Positions 24,836-34,052 of a stretch of 34,052 bases of DNA are shown one piece after another. Numbering within the stretch: the stretch's first letter is position 1; every line of letters begins with the position of its first letter. The DNA comes from an uncultured Caulobacterales bacterium (GTDB lineage: Bacteria; Pseudomonadota; Alphaproteobacteria; Caulobacterales; Caulobacteraceae), in the NCBI GenBank assembly GCA_903837135.1, contig CAILTK010000081.1, forward strand, positions 1 through 34,052. Reading direction: 5' to 3'. The translations under genes were made by a program, and so were the position numbers. The notes beneath the pieces were generated by a model. The model saw only the letters and a program-made list of their open reading frames with translations. It searched no databases and was not told the DNA's origin.

Positions 24836-25462
24836 ATGGAGTCCCCGGGCCTGACCCACGACGTGATGTTCGTGATGGCCGCCGAACAGGAATATGGCGC
24901 GCACCTTCGCCGCCGGATCGATCCCGTCATCGTCGGCGTCGGGCCGATCGAAGCGGCGATCGGGACGGCCTTGGCGCTCGAACGGCGCTGGGAGGCCGGG
25001 CGGAGGCCGAAGCTGGTGGTGTCCCTCGGCTCGGCCGGTTCGCATCGCTGCGCGGTCGGGTCGATCTGGCAGATCTCCGGCGTGTCCTGGCGCGACATGG
25101 ACGCCACCCGCCTCGGCTTCGAAAAGGGCGTCACCCCCTTCTGTGACCATCCCGCACAGATCGCCCTGCCCACCCCCTTGCCGGACATTCCCACGGCGAC
25201 GCTTTCAACCGGCGGCCAGGTGATCGGTGACGAGGACTATCACGCCATATCGGCCGACCTCGTGGACATGGAGACCTTCGCCATCGCGCGGGCCTGCCAG
25301 CGCTTCGGCATACCGATGATCGGCCTGCGCGGGGTGTCGGACGGTCCGGGCGCACTGTCGGGGATCCACGACTGGACCGGCATGCTCGCCCTGCTCGACG
25401 AGCGGCTGGCGCACGCCGTCGACCTGGTCCCTTCGGCGATCGAGCGTATGCGGACCGACTAG
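24836..25462 (+). CDS. 5'-methylthioadenosine/S-adenosylhomocysteine nucleosidase-like protein
   Basis: This 208-residue protein belongs to the PNP/UDP phosphorylase superfamily. [12 protein letters not shown] matches the MTA/SAH nucleosidase N-terminus (MxAMxEE). VSLGSAGS corresponds to the glycine-rich strand, STGGQVI to the middle motif, [12 protein letters not shown] to the substrate-ribose Glu site, and GLRGVSDG to the Ser-Asp catalytic pair. The family cleaves adenine from MTA or SAH. At 208 residues it is shorter than the usual 230, and the assignment to MTA/SAH rather than another nucleoside is by motif only. It begins one base after the VOC stop. Its TAG overlaps, on opposite strands, the stop of the convergent exporter gene within the 4 bp CTAG. 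Confidence 0.82.
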   Translation: MESPGLTHDVMFVMAAEQEYGAHLRRRIDPVIVGVGPIEAAIGTALALERRWEAGRRPKLVVSLGSAGSHRCAVGSIWQISGVSWRDMDATRLGFEKGVTPFCDHPAQIALPTPLPDIPTATLSTGGQVIGDEDYHAISADLVDMETFAIARACQRFGIPMIGLRGVSDGPGALSGIHDWTGMLALLDERLAHAVDLVPSAIERMRTD

Positions 25463-27126
25463 GCCTTTACCGGCGGCGCAGTCTGCGCAGGATCCGCAGT
25501 CTCGAGCGCCTGCTCGGCCGATTCGGCGAGGTCAGGCTGGGGGCCCCTGCCCTTGAGCCTGGCGTCGGGGATCATCAGCGTGGTGCAGACCCCCACCACC
25601 ATCACCGCCAGGCTGGCGACGAACACCCCCTGCATGGCGTGGGTGATGGCGATCTGGGCCCCGAAATCCAGCCCCTTGGCCGCCGCCGCGGCATGAGCGC
25701 CGGCGGACCGCTGCACCGATATCTTCTCCAGGCTGGCCAGGGAAAGCCCGCTGCGCCCGCCGGCCGACAGATAGTTGGTCAGGAGCGCGCCGAAGGCCGC
25801 CACGCCGATGGTCGAGCCGATCTGGCGGAAGAACTGCGAGGTGGAGGTCGCCACCCCGATCTCGTGCGGCTGCACCGCGTTCTGCACGGCGATGGAGAAC
25901 AGACTCTGCGCCGGCCCGAGTCCGACACCGAACACGAACATCCGCCACGCCACGTCCCACAGGTTCATGTTGGGGTGGATCATCAGCAGCAGGAGGACGC
26001 CCGTCACCATGATCGCCTGTCCGCCGAGCAGGATCGGCTTGAACACCGCGAAGCGCGCCACGAGCTGGCCCGAGACGGTCGATGCGGCGATCAGCCCGAT
26101 CATCATCGGCAGCATGACGATGCCCGACTGGGCCGGCTGGGCTCCGGCGCCCAGCTGCAGATAGAGGGGCATGAAGGCCACCACCCCCATGAACGCCATG
26201 GAGACGATGAAGCTCGACACATTGGCGTAGGTGAAGGTGCGGTTGGTGAACAGCCGCAGCGACAGGATCGGGTGCGCCACCTTGGATTCGACGGCGATGA
26301 ACGAGGCCAGCCCGAGGACGAAGATCGTCATGGGGATGACGATCCGCGACGAGGTGAAGCTGTATCCGGCGCCGACCCAGCTCAGGGCCAGGAGCAGGGG
26401 CACGAAGGTGGTGACCACCAGGATGGCGCCGGCGAAGTCGACCGTGCCGGGAACCCGGCGCGTCAACGGCGGCATCTTCACCGCGATCATGAACAGGGCG
26501 AGGGAGGCGAGCGGCAGGTTGATGTAGAAGATCCAGCGCCAGCCTGCGACCACCAGCGGTCCGAGATGGGTCGGTCCGAGCTGGGCGAAGAAGCCGCCGA
26601 TGATCGGGCCGAGGATCGAGGCCAGGCCGAACACGGCGCCGAACATGCCGCCGAACCGTCCGCGTTCGCGCGGAGGGAACATGTCGGCGATGATGGCGAA
26701 GGCCGAGGTGAACAGGGCGCCGCCGCCGAGGCCCTGGATGGCGCGGAACACGATCAGCTGCACCATGCCGCCGCCGAGGATCGGCAGCCGGCCGAACTCG
26801 CCGGCCGCGCCGCACAGCACCGAGCCGATGGTGAACAGGCCGACGCCGGTCAAAAGGATGATCTTTCGGCCGTAGAGGTCGGACAGCTTGCCGTAGATCG
26901 GCACCATCACCGTCGAGGACAGAAGGTAGGCGGTGGTCACCCAGGCGTAGAGGTTCAGTCCCTGCAGCTCGGCGATGATCCGCGGCATGGCGGTGCCGAC
27001 GATGGTCTGGTCGAGCGCCGACAGCAGGAAGACGATCATCAGCCCGATCAGGGTGACGCGCCGCTCCTCCGGGGTGAAGGTCTGCGGTTCGGTCATCAGG
27101 GGCGGGGCGGACGAAGCTTGGCTCAT
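25459..27126 (-). CDS. DHA2-family MFS multidrug exporter (EmrB/QacA type)
   Basis: This is a 555-residue membrane protein of the 14-helix DHA2 subgroup. [17 protein letters not shown] is the first helix with the typical LD-TIV-A-P pattern. [14 protein letters not shown] is motif A, and [11 protein letters not shown] resembles the antiporter motif C region. The final 45 residues are polar and cytoplasmic. Such proteins export drugs with protons, often with an EmrA-type adaptor; no adaptor or outer-membrane gene is nearby. Its ATG overlaps the TerC gene stop by 4 bp (27123-27126), so both come from one mRNA. Confidence 0.94.
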   Translation of the reverse strand: MSQASSAPPLMTEPQTFTPEERRVTLIGLMIVFLLSALDQTIVGTAMPRIIAELQGLNLYAWVTTAYLLSSTVMVPIYGKLSDLYGRKIILLTGVGLFTIGSVLCGAAGEFGRLPILGGGMVQLIVFRAIQGLGGGALFTSAFAIIADMFPPRERGRFGGMFGAVFGLASILGPIIGGFFAQLGPTHLGPLVVAGWRWIFYINLPLASLALFMIAVKMPPLTRRVPGTVDFAGAILVVTTFVPLLLALSWVGAGYSFTSSRIVIPMTIFVLGLASFIAVESKVAHPILSLRLFTNRTFTYANVSSFIVSMAFMGVVAFMPLYLQLGAGAQPAQSGIVMLPMMIGLIAASTVSGQLVARFAVFKPILLGGQAIMVTGVLLLLMIHPNMNLWDVAWRMFVFGVGLGPAQSLFSIAVQNAVQPHEIGVATSTSQFFRQIGSTIGVAAFGALLTNYLSAGGRSGLSLASLEKISVQRSAGAHAAAAAKGLDFGAQIAITHAMQGVFVASLAVMVVGVCTTLMIPDARLKGRGPQPDLAESAEQALETADPAQTAPPVKA

Positions 27127-27869
27127 TTCGCCTGTCCTTTAGCGCGCCTGCGCCGGCGCGCCAGCATGTTCAGCCCCTCGACGAAGCCCGAGAAGCCCAT
27201 GGCCGCATAGACGTAGCCGCGCGGCACGTGGAAGCCCAGGCCGTCGGCGATCAGCAGCGAGCCGATCAGGAGCAGGAAGCCCAGCGCCAGCATGACGACG
27301 CTCGGGTTGCTGCGGATGAAGGCCGCCAACGGACCGGAGGCGATCATCATCAGCACCACCGCCACCACCACGGCGGCCATCATCACCGGCAACTTGTCGG
27401 TCATGCCCACGGCGGTCAGGATGCTGTCGACCGAGAACACCATGTCGAGCAGCAGGATCTGCACGATGGCGGCGGCGAAGCCGAGCGGCGGCCCGGCGCC
27501 CGCCCCGTCCGTCTCCGCGGCGTGCGGATCGACCGCCTCGTGGATCTCGCGCGTCGCCTTCCAGATCAGGAACAGGCCGCCGGCGATCAGAATCAGGTCG
27601 CGCCACGACAGGGCGAGTCCGAACACCGTCACCAGCGGGCGGGTGAGGCTGACGATGAAGGCGATGCTCGACAGCAGGATCAGCCGCATCACCAGGGCGA
27701 GGGCGATGCCGAGGGTGCGGGTGCGGGCGCGATTCTGTTCGGGCAGGCGGTTCGACAGAATGGCGACGAACACCAGGTTGTCGACCCCCAGCACCACCTC
27801 CATGACGATCAGCGTCGCCAGCGCCACCCAGGCGGCGGGATCGGTCAGCAGGCGGGTCAGGGCGTCCAT
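27123..27869 (-). CDS. TerC-family integral membrane protein
   Basis: This is a 248-residue protein with about seven hydrophobic segments. The two TerC acidic membrane motifs are present: EVVLGVDN near residue 24 and [14 protein letters not shown] in the second half, with the conserved Asp/Asn pairs thought to bind metal. Related proteins (TerC, Alx, MeeY/MeeF) act in tellurite resistance or Mn2+ export. No ter genes and no yybP-ykoY-type Mn riboswitch are visible upstream, so the cation is unknown. It lies 56 bp after the exported protease-like gene and overlaps the DHA2 exporter by 4 bp. The C-terminus is a basic tail (RRRRRAKG). Confidence 0.92.
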   Translation of the reverse strand: MDALTRLLTDPAAWVALATLIVMEVVLGVDNLVFVAILSNRLPEQNRARTRTLGIALALVMRLILLSSIAFIVSLTRPLVTVFGLALSWRDLILIAGGLFLIWKATREIHEAVDPHAAETDGAGAGPPLGFAAAIVQILLLDMVFSVDSILTAVGMTDKLPVMMAAVVVAVVLMMIASGPLAAFIRSNPSVVMLALGFLLLIGSLLIADGLGFHVPRGYVYAAMGFSGFVEGLNMLARRRRRAKGQAK

Positions 27870-27925
27870 GACCGGGTTCTAGCCGAAGCTCTTGCGAGAG
27901 GCGAACCCGCCCTCGCGCGGTCGGT

Positions 27926-29149
27926 TCAGACCCGGTCGGCGAGCACCAGCCTGACGGGCTGACGCGCGCCGTGGCGCTCGATCTCCAGATCCACTTCGGT
28001 TCCCGGCCCGTCCGTCAGCAGCCACTCCAACCCTCGCCGCAGGCCGACGGTGTTGATCGTGGGCAGGCGGTCGCCCGGCTGCAGCCCCGCCGCACGGCCG
28101 GCGGAGTCCGGCGCGACCAGGCGGATCTCGCAGACGCCGTCGCGGGTTTGGCCGAGCACGAGGCCCGACCGGTCCATCCGGAAGGGCTCGGCCAAGGCCG
28201 CGTTCTTTCGCATCCACAGGGTCGGGCGCGGAAAGGCCTGGAACGACAGGTCGAACCGGCGGAGCAGGTCCAGCCCGACCAGCCCATCGGCGTTGGGCGT
28301 TTCGCTGCGGGCGTGCTCGGGGTCGAGCAGCCGCACGATCGGCTCCTGGAACCGCGTGGCGCCGATCTGGAAGCTCTGCATTCGGACCACGCGGGCGCGG
28401 GTCGATCCGGCGACGCCTGAGGAGGTGGTGTCGAGGTAGTGCGGGAAGGCGCTCCAGAGATTGTGGTCGCGCACATAGTTGCTCATCAGGGTGATGGCGC
28501 TGGGGGCGCCGGTATCGACCTGGAGGCGGAGCGGCTGGTCGTCGAGCCGGCATGGCGCGATGACCTGGTGATTGCCCGGCCCGCGCTCGTAGAGGATCGG
28601 CGTATACCCGGCGTGGTCGGCCTCGCCGCTCCAGTAGAGCCGAAGCTCGCCCCGGGTGAAGTCCAGGTCGGCGTCCTGGGTCTGCAGCAGGTGGGCGGGC
28701 AGGAAGCCGTCGATGTCGCCGATGTGGGTGGCCTCGAGCTGCACGCCCTCCTGCCTCAGCACCCCGCCGCCGATGCTGAGGTCGTGGACCGTGTAATAGC
28801 CGTGCACGTCCGTGCCGACGATGCCGCTGACGGTGGAGGCTCCGGAGAACTTCAGCCCGAGCGTCTCCGCCAGCCGCGGATCGATGCTGGCGCGCACCGA
28901 ATCGCCGGTGTCGAGGGCGAAGCGGAGCGGCGCGCCGCCGTTGATGCTGACGGCGATGAAGACGCGGTTGTGCAGCAGCAATATCCGGATCACCGACACC
29001 TTGGGCCCCCCGGCCCAGGCGGCGGCGGCGGCGGCGAGCGCGGCCGGCACGACGGCGAGGAGGGTGCGGCGACCAATCCGTCGGCGGTCCTCAGCCTGCT
29101 CAGAGGCGCCCAGGGCGGACGGAACGAGGTCGCGGCGGGTGAGCGGCAT
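27926..29149 (-). CDS. Exported retropepsin-like aspartic protease with PDZ domain
   Basis: This is a 407-residue protein. The N-terminus has a twin-arginine-like signal (RRIGRRTLLAVVPAAL followed by an Ala-rich core). Two retropepsin-type modules follow, each with an Asp motif: FALDTGDS and QVDTGAPSAITL. GLVGLDLLRRFDLSF closes the second, a segment typical of Asp_protease_2 proteins. The C-terminal part is a PDZ domain (LVAPDSAGRAAGLQPGDRLPTING-like). A single chain with two DTG sites could form its own pseudo-dimer, whereas retroviral enzymes need two chains. The start at 29149 puts the signal first; the frame is open about 230 bp further. It lies upstream of terC and is divergent from the atp operon. 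Confidence 0.82.
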   Translation of the reverse strand: MPLTRRDLVPSALGASEQAEDRRRIGRRTLLAVVPAALAAAAAAWAGGPKVSVIRILLLHNRVFIAVSINGGAPLRFALDTGDSVRASIDPRLAETLGLKFSGASTVSGIVGTDVHGYYTVHDLSIGGGVLRQEGVQLEATHIGDIDGFLPAHLLQTQDADLDFTRGELRLYWSGEADHAGYTPILYERGPGNHQVIAPCRLDDQPLRLQVDTGAPSAITLMSNYVRDHNLWSAFPHYLDTTSSGVAGSTRARVVRMQSFQIGATRFQEPIVRLLDPEHARSETPNADGLVGLDLLRRFDLSFQAFPRPTLWMRKNAALAEPFRMDRSGLVLGQTRDGVCEIRLVAPDSAGRAAGLQPGDRLPTINTVGLRRGLEWLLTDGPGTEVDLEIERHGARQPVRLVLADRV

Positions 29150-29424
29150 GACGTCACTTGATCGCGCGAACGCGGTCCCCGCAACCACAGATTTATGACG
29201 CCGCCGAAGCGGGCGGAATTTACGTCCGCGTCTGGGGACGCCTGCGCATGGCGTCAGGTTGCGATGCTGAAACCCCCATGCTAGGGAGCGCACGGCTTTG
29301 AGCGGAAACGGCTTGGGCCGGGCCTTTTCGCGCGCGGTTTCCTTAATTCCGTCAAGGTTTTGACCTCGCCGCGGCCCGCTCACGAGTCGTCGGTGGTTTG
29401 GCGCATTTTTAGGTGGTTTCAGGC
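29150..29424. other. Divergent intergenic region upstream of the atp operon
   Basis: There are 275 bp between the protease-like gene (minus strand) and atpH. No small gene is evident. A Caulobacter-type promoter candidate is described separately. A strong RBS AGGTGG (29411-29416) precedes atpH. Confidence 0.6.
29259..29287 (+). promoter_or_regulatory. Possible housekeeping promoter of the atp operon
   Basis: TTGCGAT, 14 bp, then GCTAGGGA resembles the Caulobacter housekeeping consensus (TTGACGS, 10-14 bp, GCTANAWC). It would give a leader of about 130 bases before atpH. A TTGACC at 29360 was also seen but has no -10 at suitable spacing. Confidence 0.4.
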
Positions 29425-29982
29425 GTGGCGGACGACTCCTCCCGGTTGGCAGATGTAGGCGCGCGCTATGCGCACGCCCTGTTCGAATTGGCCGACGACG
29501 CCAAGATGGTGGCCGTCGCCGAAGACGACCTCAGGGCCCTGAAGGCCATGAGCGCGGAGAGCCTTGACCTGCGCCGGCTGATCGCCTCCCCGACCTTCTC
29601 CGCCGAGGACAAGGGCCGGGCCTTGCAGGCCATCGCCGACGCGGGACACTTTAATCCGCTGACCAAGAGATGTCTCGGCCTCCTCGCCGCCAACAACCGC
29701 GCCTCCGCCTTGCCGGCGGTCATCCGCGCCTTCGAGCGGCTGGCCGCCGAACGCCGCGGCGCCGTCGCGGCCGAAGTGACCACGGCCGTCAAGCTGACCG
29801 CCGCCCAGCAGAAGGCCATCTCCGCCGCGCTGAAGACGGCCTTCGGCAAGGATCCGGAGATCTCCACCACCATCGACCCGACCATCCTCGGCGGGTTGAA
29901 GGTCAAGGTGGGCTCCAAACTCTTCGACGCGTCGCTGAAGTCGCGTCTCGACCAACTCAAGTTCGCCCTCAAGAGAGCGTAA
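29425..29982 (+). CDS. atpH: ATP synthase F1 subunit delta
   Basis: The delta subunit (OSCP) links F1 to the peripheral stalk. The 185-residue protein starts RLADVGARYAHALFELAD, the typical delta N-terminal helix, and ends with the conserved DPTILGGLKVKVGSKLFDASLKSRL pattern. I choose the GTG at 29425 because AGGTGG lies 8 bases before it; a GTG at 29413 is in frame but has no RBS. It is the first gene of the F1 operon and atpA follows 9 bp after. The Fo genes are not here, consistent with the separate Fo operon of many alphaproteobacteria. Confidence 0.95.
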   Translation: MADDSSRLADVGARYAHALFELADDAKMVAVAEDDLRALKAMSAESLDLRRLIASPTFSAEDKGRALQAIADAGHFNPLTKRCLGLLAANNRASALPAVIRAFERLAAERRGAVAAEVTTAVKLTAAQQKAISAALKTAFGKDPEISTTIDPTILGGLKVKVGSKLFDASLKSRLDQLKFALKRA

Positions 29983-29991
29983 GACAGACCC

Positions 29992-31527
<1,536 letters not shown>

Positions 31528-31535
31528 GTGGCGCC

Positions 31536-32321
31536 ATGAAAGCCCTCGTCAAACGTATACTCCCAGATACGGTGGCCCGGTTTCGGCAACGACGGATCTA
31601 TTGGAAGCAGTTCAATTCGACCGGGGAATGGGAGCTTCAGGAACTGAAGTCCTATGTCCGGCCGGAGGGCCTGGCGATTGACGTCGGCGGCAACATCGGC
31701 GTTTACGCCTACCATCTGGGACGACTGGCGAACGGCGTCGTGAGCTTCGAACCGAACCCGGACTTCGCCAAGCACCTCGAGCGAATGAAGATCAAGGGGC
31801 ACCGCATAGAGCGCGTCGCCCTGTCCGGGACCGAGGGAGAGGCCGACCTTCGCATCCCTTTCGTGGGCGAGGGCCGAGAAGATCAGGGCATGGGAAGCCT
31901 CGAAGCGGAGGCGGTGCCAGACTCCACCCTGTCGCGGACGATAAGGACGCCGCTGCGGCGGCTCGACAGCTATGGGTTCGACAATGTCGGCTTCGTGAAG
32001 ATCGACGTGGAAGGCCATGAAGAAGAGGTTCTTCGCGGCGGTCTCGAAACCCTGAAGCGCAACCAGTGCCCGGTGCTGATCGAAATCGAGGAGCGCCACA
32101 ACGTGGGCGGTCTCGATCGGATCAACGCCATGCTGACCGGCCTTGGCTATCAGGGATTTTTCTTCGACAAGGGCAAGCGCCGTCCGATGAACGAATTCGA
32201 CGCCGCGATCCACCAGAAGCTCACCCCGGATATCACCGCCGCCGACCACACCCGGCGCGAACTCTACTACATCAACAACTTCCTGTTCCTGCCCGCCGCG
32301 GCGAATACGCAAGGCGCCTGA
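31536..32321 (+). CDS. FkbM-family SAM-dependent methyltransferase inside the atp operon
   Basis: This is a 261-residue protein. SAM motif I is [13 protein letters not shown] (residues 47-59), and the acidic post-strand motif is FEPNP at 71-75. The FkbM hallmark [15 protein letters not shown] is at 155-169. Such enzymes usually O-methylate sugars or other small molecules. The gene starts 8 bp after atpA, with its RBS AGGTGG overlapping the atpA stop region, and ends 5 bp before atpG, so it must be co-transcribed. A link to ATP synthase is not established. It may be a passenger gene. No transposase or flanking repeat is seen. Confidence 0.9.
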   Translation: MKALVKRILPDTVARFRQRRIYWKQFNSTGEWELQELKSYVRPEGLAIDVGGNIGVYAYHLGRLANGVVSFEPNPDFAKHLERMKIKGHRIERVALSGTEGEADLRIPFVGEGREDQGMGSLEAEAVPDSTLSRTIRTPLRRLDSYGFDNVGFVKIDVEGHEEEVLRGGLETLKRNQCPVLIEIEERHNVGGLDRINAMLTGLGYQGFFFDKGKRRPMNEFDAAIHQKLTPDITAADHTRRELYYINNFLFLPAAANTQGA

Positions 32322-32326
32322 TACCC

Positions 32327-33208
32327 ATGGCTAGCGTCAAGGAGATGCGCACTCGCATCGCGAGTGTGAAATCTACCCAGAAGATCACCAAGGCCCTGCA
32401 GATGGTGGCGGCGGCCAAGCTGCGCCGGGCGCAGGCCCAGGCCGAGGCCGCGCGTCCCTATGCGCAACGGATGGCCTCTGTCATCGCCAACCTCGCCAAG
32501 AGCGTGTCCGGCCCCTCGGCGCCGCTGCTGCTCGCCGGCACCGGCAAGGACCAGCGCCACCTGATCGTGGTGGCGGCCTCCGACCGGGGGCTCGCCGGCG
32601 GCATCAATTCCAACATCGTCCGCGCCGCGCGCGAACGGATCGCCAGCCTGATCGCCCAGGGCAAGGACGTCCGCATCATCGCCATCGGCCGGAAGGCCCG
32701 CGACGGCCTGCGCCGGCAGTTCGGCTCGCGGTTCGTCGAAAGCTACGAGCTCGGTCTGAAACCTCCGGGCTTTGAGCTGGTGCAGCCGATCGCCCAGCAG
32801 GTCATCGACCTGTATCTCGCGGGCGAGATCGACGTGGTCACCTTGTTCTACAGCCGGTTCAAGTCGGTGATCTCCCAGGTCCCGACCGCCAAGCAGCTGA
32901 TCCCGGCCATCGTCGATCAGGCCGACGAGGCGACCTCGCCCGACCTGAAGGGCGGGACCTACAGCTATGAGCCGGACGAGGAGTCCATCCTCGAAACCCT
33001 GTTGCCGCGCAACATCGCCATCCAGATTCTGGCGGCCGTGCTGGAGAACCAGGCCGGCTTCTTCGCTTCGCAGATGGCCGCCATGGATTCGGCGACCCGG
33101 AATGCGGGCGACCTCATCAAGGCCCTCACCATCCAGATGAACCGCACCCGCCAGGCGCAGATCACCAAGGAGCTGATCGAAATCATCTCCGGCGCCGCTG
33201 CGGTATGA
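32327..33208 (+). CDS. atpG: ATP synthase F1 subunit gamma
   Basis: Gamma is the central rotor shaft of F1. The 293-residue protein starts [20 protein letters not shown] with [16 protein letters not shown], the universal N-terminal helix. The C-terminal helix ends with [22 protein letters not shown], also diagnostic. The ATG lies 5 bp after the methyltransferase stop and has only a weak AAGG upstream, so its translation is probably coupled to that gene. atpD follows after 90 bp. Confidence 0.97.
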   Translation: MASVKEMRTRIASVKSTQKITKALQMVAAAKLRRAQAQAEAARPYAQRMASVIANLAKSVSGPSAPLLLAGTGKDQRHLIVVAASDRGLAGGINSNIVRAARERIASLIAQGKDVRIIAIGRKARDGLRRQFGSRFVESYELGLKPPGFELVQPIAQQVIDLYLAGEIDVVTLFYSRFKSVISQVPTAKQLIPAIVDQADEATSPDLKGGTYSYEPDEESILETLLPRNIAIQILAAVLENQAGFFASQMAAMDSATRNAGDLIKALTIQMNRTRQAQITKELIEIISGAAAV

Positions 33209-33211
33209 TGA

Positions 33212-34052
<841 letters not shown>

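Overview
This 34 kb window is high-GC chromosomal DNA from an alphaproteobacterium, most likely a member of the Caulobacterales (Caulobacter/Phenylobacterium relatives). Three things point that way: the gene run dapF-mtaB-ftsY-septation protein A, an F1 ATP synthase operon atpH-atpA-...-atpG-atpD with no Fo genes alongside, and a PriA with a reduced cysteine set of the kind I recall from alphaproteobacteria. The genus is an inference. Most of the window is dense core and accessory metabolism. No tRNA, rRNA, CRISPR array, insertion sequence or prophage was seen.

Layout. Positions 1-5.2 kb hold the end of a sigma-54 response regulator, an amidase overlapping dapB (lysine/peptidoglycan precursor synthesis), a glutathione transferase and a PiT phosphate transporter with a possible Pho box upstream. 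Positions 5.4-11.3 kb hold a cupin, an FAD oxidoreductase and MFS transporter pair, a COG0523/CobW metal GTPase with a histidine-rich insert, and a second MFS transporter. Short palindromic REP-like elements lie between these units. Positions 11.5-16.0 kb (minus strand) hold the run dapF > mtaB > ftsY > septation protein A, then a MarR-type regulator with a lysine-rich, histone-H1-like tail. A possible leaderless promoter sits in front of dapF, and a decayed GFA-family fragment lies just upstream.

Positions 16.2-22.9 kb hold a secreted prolyl oligopeptidase, a secreted metallophosphoesterase, priA, and a stand-alone EAL c-di-GMP phosphodiesterase with its catalytic residues intact. Positions 23.1-24.4 kb form a small islet of visibly lower GC with two plus-strand genes of unknown function. 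One encodes a 73-residue protein; the other a 328-residue protein whose end resembles a FIST_C sensory domain. This is the best candidate here for something undescribed. Positions 24.5-29.1 kb return to high GC: a VOC-fold protein, an MTA/SAH-nucleosidase-like protein, a 14-helix drug exporter, a TerC protein, and an exported protein with two retropepsin-like Asp motifs plus a PDZ domain.

Positions 29.2-34.05 kb are the ATP synthase operon. An FkbM-family methyltransferase gene is inserted between atpA and atpG, tightly packed and co-oriented, so it should be co-transcribed with core F1 genes. atpD runs off the right edge.
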